DNA of 31,040 bases. Origin: JACMMS01 sp043758775 (lineage in GTDB: Bacteria > Pseudomonadota > Gammaproteobacteria > Burkholderiales > Methylophilaceae). The notes under the pieces are model-generated. The model did not search any database, was not told the DNA's origin, and was given only the letters and a program-made list of their open reading frames with translations. Position 1 is the first letter of the stretch. Each line of letters begins with the position of its first letter. Where the stretch lies: NCBI GenBank assembly GCA_043758775.1, contig JAYVMU010000067.1:1-31040 (forward strand), in the 5' to 3' direction. Both the position numbers and the translations under genes were made by a program. Shown piece by piece: positions 16,794 to 24,854 of the stretch.

Positions 16794-17867
16794 ATGCATG
16801 TTAACTTATCTCATTTGGTATTTAAAATACCCTGTTTTAAGAAACAACAAGGGTTTGTTGCTATCCTTATATTAGTGGTTGTGAGTTTAACCGCGGTCGG
16901 CTTTATTTTTAACTTGATGAATTTGTCTAGTTTTAAAGAAATGCATGTTAATAAAACGGGGCAAGCTTTAGTGCAAGCAAAAGAAGCGCTGATTGGATTT
17001 TCTGTTGGAAATGCTAGTATGCCAGGCGCTTTGCCTTGCCCAGACACAAATAATGATGGAATTTCCGATCCCTGCAGCGCAGGCACTTCAATAGGTCGAT
17101 TGCCTTGGAAGACACTAGGTATGAGTGATATACGTGATGCTGATGGTGAATGCTTATGGTACGCACTTTCTCCAGTATTTCGTAATACATTAAGTGTATC
17201 TACTAGAGGCAATACACAGCCTGCATTAAATAGTGCAACTGCTGGTTCAATTACTGTGTTTAATGAACAAGGGGTTGCTTTACCAGTGCCAGTAAATAAA
17301 GTCATTGCGCTGATTATAGCGCCAAGTATTTCATTAAGTAGTCAGAGTCGCACTAATCTCGGTTCTACTGTTTGCGGTGGAAATAATACAGCATCTAATT
17401 ACTTGGACTCATCGAACGGAATTAATAACGCTACAGGCAATAGAGTAGGTAATAATCTATCATTTATTATGGGTAAGTTAGGCAGTAGCTTTAATGATCA
17501 GCTTATTTATATAACCCAAGAGGATTTGTATAAGCCATTACGCAAAAGGATAGCTAAGGAAATCATGGGTAACTTTGGCGTAATTAAGGGGTTGTCTAAA
17601 TACTATCAAGTTAATACACAATATCCCTGCCCAGCGACTACAGTAACTGGCATACAATACTGTCCAGCATCTGGAGGATATATTCCTTATTCAGACCCTC
17701 AAATGCAATACCCTTCATTAGGTACATGGCTCATCAAAAATGGCTGGTTTGGATTAACGAATTATTACCATTCAAATTCAACACCCACACAAAGTAGTTT
17801 CTCCGTTGGTGTTTTTTCTTTAACATCAACTTGTACGGCAAACAACGCTTCAGTGACGTGCAATTAA
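16794..17867 (+). CDS. Pilin-like protein without Glu5 (PilX/GspK-type minor pseudopilin)
   Basis: About 357 residues from the ATG at 16794. The frame is open further upstream to a TTG at 16746 or an ATG at 16752, the latter with AGGA six bases before it. I favour 16794 because it gives a 20-residue leader, within the usual range. The leader ends KKQQG, followed by a hydrophobic helix FVAILILVVVSLTAV, matching a prepilin-peptidase site after Gly. Residue 5 of the mature form is Leu, not Glu, as in GspK and PilX tip subunits. The large extracellular part holds LPCPDTNNDGISD, GRLPWKTLG and about seven Cys. It shares this LPCP...LPW..LG arrangement with the next gene. Likely role: tip or priming subunit. 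Confidence 0.75.
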   Translation: MHVNLSHLVFKIPCFKKQQGFVAILILVVVSLTAVGFIFNLMNLSSFKEMHVNKTGQALVQAKEALIGFSVGNASMPGALPCPDTNNDGISDPCSAGTSIGRLPWKTLGMSDIRDADGECLWYALSPVFRNTLSVSTRGNTQPALNSATAGSITVFNEQGVALPVPVNKVIALIIAPSISLSSQSRTNLGSTVCGGNNTASNYLDSSNGINNATGNRVGNNLSFIMGKLGSSFNDQLIYITQEDLYKPLRKRIAKEIMGNFGVIKGLSKYYQVNTQYPCPATTVTGIQYCPASGGYIPYSDPQMQYPSLGTWLIKNGWFGLTNYYHSNSTPTQSSFSVGVFSLTSTCTANNASVTCN

Positions 17868-17868
17868 A

Positions 17869-18582
17869 ATGAGACTGTCTAAATTAAATAATGGCTTTAC
17901 CTTGGTGGAAATGGCCGTGGTATTGGTCATTATTGGTTTACTGATAGGCGGATTGTTAATCCCTTTATCTGCTCAATTAGACCAAAGAAGTTATTCTGAG
18001 ACACGTAGAAATATGGATGAAGCCAAAGAGGCATTAATTGCTTATGGTATGTCACATAGTTATTTGCCTTGCCCTGCTATATCGTTCCAGAATGGTGCAG
18101 AAGATCGCAACGCATCTGGAAATTGTAATAAACGCGTAGGATTCTTACCTTGGGCAGAGTTAGGTTTGCCTCAGATTGATAGCTGGGGGCACTTATATAA
18201 GTATTCGGTTACATTAGCTTACGCAAATAAAAATTTAAAGATTAGTGTTACTCCCCTAACAGTCTCGGATATAACAATTCAAACGCGTAGCGCTGTTGGC
18301 GCAATAATCAACCTGAGCAACCTCAATGCCATACCTGCCGTTATTATGTCATTTGGTAAAAATGCGGGTGGCGCCACTAACAATGACGGCTCTGTTGTAG
18401 TAAACACATCTACTACAAATATAGATGAACGAAATAATGCAATTACTGTAGGGACAAATTTTATGTCTCGAGATATTAGTGAAAATTCAAGCATACCAGG
18501 AGGAGAGTTTGATGATCTTGTAATATGGTTATCGCCTAATGTATATCTTAACCGCATGGTTTCTGTAGGCCAGTTACCATAG
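17869..18582 (+). CDS. Type IV pilin-like protein with canonical class III signal
   Basis: A 237-residue prepilin starting one base after the previous stop. It has a nine-residue leader ending NNG, cleavage before FTLVEMAVVLVIIGLLIGG, and Glu at mature position 5, the residue needed for assembly and N-methylation. After the helix, residues about 60-110 have LPCP, an NCNKRVGFLPWAELGLPQIDSWG segment split over short turns, and only a few Cys. It is longer than usual major pilins (about 150). It is probably a pseudopilin or the main subunit of this system. No other pilin is present in the window, so it may be the polymerising one. Confidence 0.85.
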   Translation: MRLSKLNNGFTLVEMAVVLVIIGLLIGGLLIPLSAQLDQRSYSETRRNMDEAKEALIAYGMSHSYLPCPAISFQNGAEDRNASGNCNKRVGFLPWAELGLPQIDSWGHLYKYSVTLAYANKNLKISVTPLTVSDITIQTRSAVGAIINLSNLNAIPAVIMSFGKNAGGATNNDGSVVVNTSTTNIDERNNAITVGTNFMSRDISENSSIPGGEFDDLVIWLSPNVYLNRMVSVGQLP

Positions 18583-18592
18583 TAAGAACAAT

Positions 18593-19339
18593 ATGAACGA
18601 TAATCAGCTTCTCCGTTATAGCCGCCATATTCTTTTGCCACAAATTGGTTATGAAGGCCAAAATCAATTAGTTAATAGTCATGTTTTAATAGTGGGCGCA
18701 GGTGGTTTGGGTGCGCCAGCCGCTCTGTATCTAGCCGCTGGAGGCGTAGGTAAACTAACGATTTGTGACTTTGATGTGGTTGATTTAACTAATTTGCAAC
18801 GGCAAATTATCCACACCACGCAATCGGTTGGTGTCAATAAAGCGGTTTCAGCGCAGTTAACTTTACAGGCAATTAACCCAGAAGTGACCGTTGAAACGGT
18901 GCAACAAAAATCGACTGATGAAGCTTTTACAGCGCTTATCAACAATGTGGATGTAGTGATTGATTGCTCGGATAATTTTGCTACGCGTTATGCATTAAAT
19001 CGAATTTGCTTTAAGCTTAAAAAGCCATTGGTATCTGGTGCGGCGATTGGTTTTGAAGGCCAAATCACGGTGTATGATTTTAGAAATGAAGCCAGCCCAT
19101 GCTATCACTGCTTGTTTCCTGATACGGGTGACAACTCTGAAACGCGTTGCGCTGATAATGGCGTCTTTGCACCACTGGTGGGCATGATAGGCACTACGCA
19201 AGCGGCAGAGGCAATGAAATTGCTACTCGGCATTGGTACCAGTTTGCAGGGGCGTTTGTTATTGCTAGATGCGCTTGCGATGGATTGGCGCGAGATCAAG
19301 TTAAAACGTGACGTTGCTTGCAAAGTGTGTGGCCGTTAA
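18593..19339 (+). CDS. moeB: MoeB/ThiF/HesA-family adenylyltransferase
   Basis: A 248-residue E1-like enzyme that adenylates the C-terminal Gly of a ubiquitin-like sulfur carrier (MoaD or ThiS). Sulfur is then added for molybdopterin or thiazole synthesis in the cytoplasm. The nucleotide motif GAGGLG is at 35-40, followed by DFDVVDLTNLQRQ. The structural zinc is bound by CYHC (170-173) and CKVC (243-246). The loop Cys186 (TRCADNGVFAP) corresponds to the ThiF/MoeB loop. It lies 10 bp after the pilin gene but is unrelated to pili; co-transcription is probably incidental. The choice between moeB and thiF cannot be made from sequence alone; no thiS or moaD is adjacent. Confidence 0.85.
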   Translation: MNDNQLLRYSRHILLPQIGYEGQNQLVNSHVLIVGAGGLGAPAALYLAAGGVGKLTICDFDVVDLTNLQRQIIHTTQSVGVNKAVSAQLTLQAINPEVTVETVQQKSTDEAFTALINNVDVVIDCSDNFATRYALNRICFKLKKPLVSGAAIGFEGQITVYDFRNEASPCYHCLFPDTGDNSETRCADNGVFAPLVGMIGTTQAAEAMKLLLGIGTSLQGRLLLLDALAMDWREIKLKRDVACKVCGR

Positions 19340-19365
19340 TTATTTAACCACCCCACACTCTAGTT

Positions 19366-20223
19366 TTACTTACCAATACTATTTCCGCCAACTAACGACT
19401 TAACCGCGCCAACTAAATCACCTGGCATCATCACAATTTTGGCATTATCTGAGGCGGATATTTTTTGCAGTGCGGTAATATAGCGGTCGCCTAGCAGGAA
19501 TGTCGCTGAGGTGTTGTTTTCTTTTACAGCTTCTGAAATAAACTTAATGGATTCTGCCGATGCTTTGGCTGCTACCATTTGAGCTTCAGCATCTTTACGC
19601 GCGGCTTCTAGCCTAGCTTCAGCGTTTAATATGAGTGATTGTTTTTCACCTTCGGCACGGGTTACTACCGCTACACGCTCACGTTCTGCACTGGCTTGTT
19701 GTTCCATGGCGTGTTGCATATTTTGTGAGGGTTTAATGTCTTGAATCTCAACGGATTTTACGGTTAAACCCCAATCCATTGCTTCATCTGCAATGGCATT
19801 TTTGAGTTCAGCCTTGATGCGATCACGTGAGGTAAGTGCATGGTTTAAATCCATGCCACCAATAATCGAGCGCAAATTCGTTTGTACCATATTACGCATC
19901 GCTTCACGAAAGTTTTCAATGCCATATACAGCACGCTCGATGTTGCTCACCTTAATAAAGGCAATGGCGTTGGCTAAAATTACGGCGTTATCACGGGTGA
20001 TGACTTCTTGTTCTGGTATTTCTAGAATAATGTCTTTAGTTGTGACTTTGTAACTGATCTTACTAAATATAGGGTTAATCACGGTTAAGCCCGGCCTGAG
20101 TATGCCAGCAAATTTGCCCAAACGTTCTACTACCCATTCTTCGCCTTGCGGCACAATGCGCACCCCTTTAACAATGGCAACTATCACCATCAATATGAGT
20201 ACGTAACCTAATTCTGCTGGCAT
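19366..20223 (-). CDS. qmcA: QmcA-type SPFH/stomatin-like membrane protein
   Basis: A 285-residue inner-membrane scaffold protein. An N-terminal membrane helix (5-20) is followed by an SPFH domain at about 25-185 (VPQGEEWVVERLGKF, GLTVINPIF, ITRDNAVILAN). A helical, Ala/Glu-rich coiled coil at about 185-240 (QASAERERVAVVTRAEGEKQ) drives ring formation. These proteins form membrane microdomains and often modulate FtsH-type proteolysis. An AAGGAA-like site precedes the ATG. Its partner NfeD gene is 27 bp upstream on the same strand, the usual ybbK-ybbJ arrangement. Confidence 0.92.
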   Translation of the reverse strand: MPAELGYVLILMVIVAIVKGVRIVPQGEEWVVERLGKFAGILRPGLTVINPIFSKISYKVTTKDIILEIPEQEVITRDNAVILANAIAFIKVSNIERAVYGIENFREAMRNMVQTNLRSIIGGMDLNHALTSRDRIKAELKNAIADEAMDWGLTVKSVEIQDIKPSQNMQHAMEQQASAERERVAVVTRAEGEKQSLILNAEARLEAARKDAEAQMVAAKASAESIKFISEAVKENNTSATFLLGDRYITALQKISASDNAKIVMMPGDLVGAVKSLVGGNSIGK

Positions 20224-20250
20224 AACATTTTCCTTAATTTTAAAATTGAG

Positions 20251-20691
20251 TTAGTTTTTCTTAATTCTTAATAAATTGCCTTCAACCGCTACAATACTGG
20301 CTTCAACGCCTACTTCAATGGTTTCATTTGATACAGCGGTCCATTCACGGCTACCCATCACGCCTTGTACAAAACTGATTTTGCCAGTCTGGGCAGGGCT
20401 GACGCTGGTCGTTACAATGCCTACGCGGCCAATCTCCTCGCCTTGTGCTTGACCAACACGCGAGTGCGTTTCAGTCTTTTTATAATTGCGCTTCCAAATA
20501 GTCAGTGAGCCAATCGATAATACGGCAAACATAACAAATTGTATGGCGGGTAACATATTAGGAAGGGCCAGCATGGCGGCAGCCACACAAAGTGCAGCAA
20601 TGCCAAACCATAGCACGTAAAAAGTACCAGTTGCCATTTCTACACCAAGTAACGCTAAGCCGAGCACGACCCATACCCAAGTTGCATCCAT
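20251..20691 (-). CDS. NfeD-family membrane protein, QmcA partner
   Basis: A 146-residue protein of the short NfeD type. It has two or three hydrophobic segments at about 4-70 (VWVVLGLALLGVEM, FYVLWFGIAALCVAAAMLA, IQFVMFAVLSIGSL). An OB-fold-like domain follows at about 88-145 (GRVGIVTTSV...GVEASIVAVEGNLLRIKK). It lacks the ClpP-like protease part of long NfeD proteins. The product is thought to help organise SPFH oligomers, and the gene precedes qmcA in the same probable operon. Confidence 0.88.
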   Translation of the reverse strand: MDATWVWVVLGLALLGVEMATGTFYVLWFGIAALCVAAAMLALPNMLPAIQFVMFAVLSIGSLTIWKRNYKKTETHSRVGQAQGEEIGRVGIVTTSVSPAQTGKISFVQGVMGSREWTAVSNETIEVGVEASIVAVEGNLLRIKKN

Positions 20692-20890
20692 TTTTTCTAT
20701 GCCTTAATCGCTAGTACGATAGGCAATGTTAACATTATTTAGACGGTTAAAACTATGTGCCTCAACTAGCTAATATAAACAGTATAGTGTCAGCAGTTGA
20801 GAGCTATGTCATATCAATTAAATCTAAAAAAGTAGTAAACTTAACTAAGTTGATATTACAAACGGACTAGTAACAACAGGAGCTATTTGA

Positions 20891-22129
20891 ATGGTGACTT
20901 CTCATAAACTTACCATCCCATGCGATCGCGCTGAGCGCTTACACTATATTCGTAAGTTATTCCCAGCCGCTAAAGGTGTAGCTTTATCAGATGACTGGCC
21001 TGGTGGCAGGTTAAGTGCACTTAAGCGTCTAAATCAAGTGGATGCTATCACTTACAGCCGTAATCGTGATTTTTTGAATGGCGCTGTCACACGGCTTTCG
21101 CCCTACCTAAGGCACGGTTGCATCACGTTGAAAGAGGTTATTGATAACGTGCAGCAACGTTTTAAGCCACAAGCCGAAAAACTGGTATTTGAGCTGGCGC
21201 GACGTGATTATTGGCGCCAGGTTTGGTATGTGCAAGGTAATAATATTTTAAGTGATTTGGAAGCGCCGAAAGTCGCACTTGGTCTTGAGCCATTACCCGA
21301 TGAAGTAAGAGATGGCAAGACTGGCCTGCCCTGCATGGATAGCTTTATTCATGAACTTGTACATAATGGCTATATACACAATCATGCCCGTATGTGGTTT
21401 GCTGCCTATGTGCTGCATTGGTTAAAAGTGGATTGGCGCGCCGCTGCTGACTGGTATGAATCTTATTTGTTAGATGGTGATAAATCGTCTAACCATCTGT
21501 CATGGCAGTGGGTTGCCTCGACTAATAGCTCAAAACCTTATTATTTCAACAAAGAGAATCTGGCACGCTATACTGGTGAAAAATATTGTGCAACTTGCAC
21601 AGTAAAATGCCCATTCGATAAAAGCTATGATGAGCTGCAAGCGCAATTATTTGGCAATATTTCACCTGCACCGGCTAAAATCTACTCAATCCAAGCACTG
21701 CCTAAGCAAGCAATATCAGGCACGCCGACTATCGCTATTTTTATACATGATGAAATGTTATCCCCCGCCCATCCGTTGCTAGTTCAGCCTTTCCCCAAGG
21801 TATTTGTATTTGATAATAGCTTGTATGGCGATTGGTCGATTAATCGCCTGCAATTTATGGCAGATTGCTTAAACGAGATGGAAGACGTGCAAGTTTGGAG
21901 AGGAGATGCTAGACAAGTGTTGCAAGAACGTGGCATTGGCCAAGTGATAACGCAAAACACACCTAACCTTGCGATTAAAGAGTTATTACAACCTTATACG
22001 CCTAAATGGCAGCCTGAGTCAGTGCTTGTCAATGCCAATTTTAGCGAGCAACGCTTAAAGCGCTTTTCACGCTATTGGGAAAAGGCCGGCCCTTTATTGT
22101 TGGATGATGCAGTGCAGCGTAGACCCTAA
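20891..22129 (+). CDS. Photolyase/cryptochrome-like FAD protein with swapped domain order
   Basis: A 412-residue flavoprotein. Residues about 37-228 match the photolyase FAD-binding domain, normally C-terminal: GGRLSALKRL, SPYLRHGCI, RRDYWRQVW, DGKTGLPCMDSFIHELVHNGYIHNHARM, LLDGDKSSNHLSWQWVAST. Residues about 278-400 look like the alpha/beta antenna domain that normally comes first: TIAIFIHDEM (for VWFRRDLR), PKVFVFDNS, RLQFMADCLNEM, VQVWRGDARQVL. The two halves are thus in reverse order and the protein is short. The linker has CATCTVKC (Cys233, 236, 240). The start is supported by AGGAG, nine bases before the ATG. It may bind FAD and act in light-driven repair or sensing, but activity is not certain. 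It stands alone and divergent from the nfeD-qmcA pair. Confidence 0.85.
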   Translation: MVTSHKLTIPCDRAERLHYIRKLFPAAKGVALSDDWPGGRLSALKRLNQVDAITYSRNRDFLNGAVTRLSPYLRHGCITLKEVIDNVQQRFKPQAEKLVFELARRDYWRQVWYVQGNNILSDLEAPKVALGLEPLPDEVRDGKTGLPCMDSFIHELVHNGYIHNHARMWFAAYVLHWLKVDWRAAADWYESYLLDGDKSSNHLSWQWVASTNSSKPYYFNKENLARYTGEKYCATCTVKCPFDKSYDELQAQLFGNISPAPAKIYSIQALPKQAISGTPTIAIFIHDEMLSPAHPLLVQPFPKVFVFDNSLYGDWSINRLQFMADCLNEMEDVQVWRGDARQVLQERGIGQVITQNTPNLAIKELLQPYTPKWQPESVLVNANFSEQRLKRFSRYWEKAGPLLLDDAVQRRP

Positions 22130-22189
22130 TTTTTCTTGTAGCTAATTCGTGGTGAGATTACACTGCAACAATATTTAATGGAGAGTCTC

Positions 22190-22753
22190 ATGATATTTTT
22201 GTTGGTTGGGGCAATTGTCTTAGTCTATTTTGTATTTATCTACAATGGGTTAGTTAGTATAAAAAACAATGTGGCTAAGGCATGGGCCAATATAGATGTA
22301 CTGTTAAAACAGCGTCACGATGAGTTGCCAAAATTAATTGATACCTGCAAGCAATACATGCAGCATGAGCAAGGTACTTTAGAGAAAGTTATCCAAGCAC
22401 GGGCAAACGTAGCCTCTGCGCAAGCTAGCCATGATTTAGGTGCTCTTGGTGTTGCCGAAGGAGCTTTGCGTGCTGGTTTAGGACATTTATTTGCTCTGGT
22501 AGAATCTTATCCAGAGTTAAAAGCTAACGAAAATTTTTTGCATTTGCAGGCACGTATTAGTGGTTTGGAAAATGCAATTGCTGATAGACGGGAATTTTAT
22601 AACGACAGCGTAAATATCAACAATATACAAATTGAGCAATTTCCAGATCTTATTATTGCTAAATCCTGTAGTTTTCCAAGATTCAACTTACTGCATTTTG
22701 TAAGCGCTGAGTTGACAGACGTTAACATCACTCAGCGTTTTAAAAATCAATAA
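22190..22753 (+). CDS. LemA-family protein
   Basis: About 187 residues. I choose the ATG at 22190 because GGAG lies six bases before it; an in-frame ATG at 22178 has no ribosome site. An N-terminal membrane helix (IFLLVGAIVLVYFVFIYNG) carries the typical IYNGLVxxKNxV motif. A long helical bundle follows (AWANIDVLLKQRHDELPKLIDTC, YPELKANENFLHLQARISGLENAIADRREFYND), which is the LemA signature. The molecular function of LemA proteins is unknown. The next gene encodes a GIDE-type membrane protein, a common partner, and starts 14 bp downstream. Confidence 0.93.
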   Translation: MIFLLVGAIVLVYFVFIYNGLVSIKNNVAKAWANIDVLLKQRHDELPKLIDTCKQYMQHEQGTLEKVIQARANVASAQASHDLGALGVAEGALRAGLGHLFALVESYPELKANENFLHLQARISGLENAIADRREFYNDSVNINNIQIEQFPDLIIAKSCSFPRFNLLHFVSAELTDVNITQRFKNQ

Positions 22754-22767
22754 ATTCTTAATAAAAA

Positions 22768-23643
22768 ATGTATAGCGGTACGGGTAATGCTGCCTTTTTT
22801 CTGGTGTATTGCGCACTGTTTTTTGTTGGCTACATTTCACATAACCCTCCTGTTTTATTAGCCTGTTTAGTTCTAATTGCCATTATTAGCTTGTTCGCTT
22901 GGGCATTTAATTATCGGCGTGCGCGGGCTATTTCAGCTATTGCAGTGTCACGTATTGCATCAGCGGCGCAAGGTTATGTTGAATTGTGCGGTCGGGCAAG
23001 TAACGCGACAGAGAATCTGGTGATCAGTCCATTGAGTGGCGCAAAATGTATATGGTTTCATTGCAGCCTGTATGAAAAAGATGCCAATGATAATTGGTGC
23101 CTAATTAACAAGCAAATCAGCCATCAAACCATTCAAATTGATGATAGTACCGGTTCATGCCAAGTTGACCCTGATGATGCAGAGATAATAGGTGCTAGTT
23201 GTGAAGTGACTTATCATGGACCTTTAAAACAGGTGGAGCGGTTGCTATACGGTGGTGGGAATTTGTATGTGCTAGGTGAGTTCTCAACCATAGGCGGTGC
23301 AGCTAGTGTATTGAATCTTAAAGAGGATGTTGGTGCGTTATTGACTAGCTGGAAGCAAGATAAACAGACTTTATATAAACGGTTTGATTTGAATAGAAAT
23401 GGTGAGATTGATTTGCAGGAATGGGAGCTTGCAAGAAGGGCCGCCACTCATGAAACACTGCAACAGCATAGAGAGACTCGAGCACAAAGTGGTGTGAATG
23501 TAGTAAGTGTACCTAGGAATAAAGAACTGTTTTTAATATCCAGTGTATCTCCACAATACATGAGGCGGAAGTTCATGTTTTGGGCGATGCTGTATTTGGG
23601 CATCGCATTATTGGCTGCCACAGTCCTGTTTTATACTCAATAA
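22768..23643 (+). CDS. GIDE-domain membrane protein with an EF-hand
   Basis: A 291-residue protein. Two N-terminal hydrophobic segments (about 5-23 and 27-47) are followed by a soluble GIDE-type region at about 50-170 (GYVELCGRA, SPLSGAKCIWFHCSLYE, YGGGNLYVLGEF). A C-terminal membrane segment spans about 268-289. GIDE domains occur in mitochondrial MULAN and in bacterial LemA partners, where function is unknown. Residues 207-218 form a complete EF-hand loop with D207, N209, N211, G212, D215 and E218 in the calcium-binding positions, between two short helices. No RING domain is present. The gene follows lemA and ends 11 bp from a convergent gene. Confidence 0.8.
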   Translation: MYSGTGNAAFFLVYCALFFVGYISHNPPVLLACLVLIAIISLFAWAFNYRRARAISAIAVSRIASAAQGYVELCGRASNATENLVISPLSGAKCIWFHCSLYEKDANDNWCLINKQISHQTIQIDDSTGSCQVDPDDAEIIGASCEVTYHGPLKQVERLLYGGGNLYVLGEFSTIGGAASVLNLKEDVGALLTSWKQDKQTLYKRFDLNRNGEIDLQEWELARRAATHETLQQHRETRAQSGVNVVSVPRNKELFLISSVSPQYMRRKFMFWAMLYLGIALLAATVLFYTQ

Positions 23644-23654
23644 ACTTTATCCAT

Positions 23655-24641
23655 TCATTCTCTGTAAGCTCCACCAGGCCCGAAAAACTCGAGCATTAAA
23701 AAGCTTTCTAACCCTGCGGTGTCCTCTGGTCTAGCAGACTGAACTACCACTCTATCTAGCCTATGTGAGTCCCAATTAAAGTCACCACTATATTCCCTGC
23801 GGATAATCGTAATCATTTTTCTAATAATGGCTAGCTTAATATCTTGACCATCAGGCACATCAACACTGATGTTTTCAGATATTGCGCGACTTACGTTGTT
23901 GTCTTTCCAGCCTTTGAAGCTAAATTCAGCGTTATGCAAACCCATGCTCTTGATTTCAAAAATGCCATTACTACCGCCAAACTTGGTGTTTTCGGCAATT
24001 GCTCGGTTTCTTCTGCTATCTTCAGATTGTCCATTATCGGAGTTTGTTTCTTGGATGTCTTTACTGGTGTAGCCCTGTTTACGAAGTTGATATTCTTTTT
24101 GGCGTTTAATATAAGCCTGCATATCTTCGCCTGGTAAAGGTTCTGGTGCTGCTTCTGGTGTTGGTTTAGGTATTTTTTTAGGAATCACAACAGGCAGCAC
24201 TTTAAATGTATCCGGATTTTTTTGTGGTGAAGGCTTGGTTGCCGCAATCACGCGTGGGATTGGTGTTGGTTTTATGGGTTTGCTTACTGCTTTCTTGACT
24301 GGCTTGGCGATTTCAGCAGGTGGTTCAATTGGCGGCGGAGGCTCACTCGCTTTAGTCGGTGGATTTAAGCTTATGGTTAAGGGTTGCGGTGTAGCAACTG
24401 GTTTGCCAGTAGGAAAAAGTTTGGGTGCTAAGGTAATGAGCAACAGCAAATGCACCAGTAACGAAATAACTAGCGCAATGCTAGTGTTGCGGCTAATGCG
24501 GATTTGCAGCACAGCATCACCCCGTTTATTTGACGCAAAGCCACGCTGCTCAAAAAAAGCGGTGCTGACATCTAACGGTGGTGTTTGAATTAAATCGTGT
24601 TGATTCTGCAAAAAGGATTTCTCTATTATGAGCAAAGCCAC
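23655..24641 (-). CDS. TonB-like bitopic protein with Pro-rich linker and unrecognised C-terminus
   Basis: A 328-residue protein that starts with GTG. It has about 50 cytoplasmic residues, a membrane helix at about 54-74 (TSIALVISLLVHLLLLITLAP), and a Pro/Lys-rich periplasmic linker (about 80-165) like that of TonB. The C-terminal part (about 205-328) contains FSFKGWKDNN, IIRREYSGDFNWDSHRLDRVVVQSARPED and ends FGPGGAYRE. It lacks a clear TonB C-terminal YP...R motif. I therefore call it TonB-like only in layout. No exbB/exbD is adjacent. It converges with the GIDE gene, and its upstream region faces valS, so it probably has its own promoter. Confidence 0.7.
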   Translation of the reverse strand: MALLIIEKSFLQNQHDLIQTPPLDVSTAFFEQRGFASNKRGDAVLQIRISRNTSIALVISLLVHLLLLITLAPKLFPTGKPVATPQPLTISLNPPTKASEPPPPIEPPAEIAKPVKKAVSKPIKPTPIPRVIAATKPSPQKNPDTFKVLPVVIPKKIPKPTPEAAPEPLPGEDMQAYIKRQKEYQLRKQGYTSKDIQETNSDNGQSEDSRRNRAIAENTKFGGSNGIFEIKSMGLHNAEFSFKGWKDNNVSRAISENISVDVPDGQDIKLAIIRKMITIIRREYSGDFNWDSHRLDRVVVQSARPEDTAGLESFLMLEFFGPGGAYRE

Positions 24642-24854
24642 AAACTAAATTGACATTTTAGCAGGTGACAATATTGAATAACTTATTTAAATTAATTATC
24701 TCAACTACTTAACCAAAATTTACAATGTAAGGTCTTTATTAACTTAATATGATTAGTCGCGTTATAGGTTAAATAATTGCAAAAAATAGCATCATAAAAT
24801 CTCAACGCTTAGCATTGTTGCCTAGCCACTGAATTAATTGATGCCTATGTTAAA

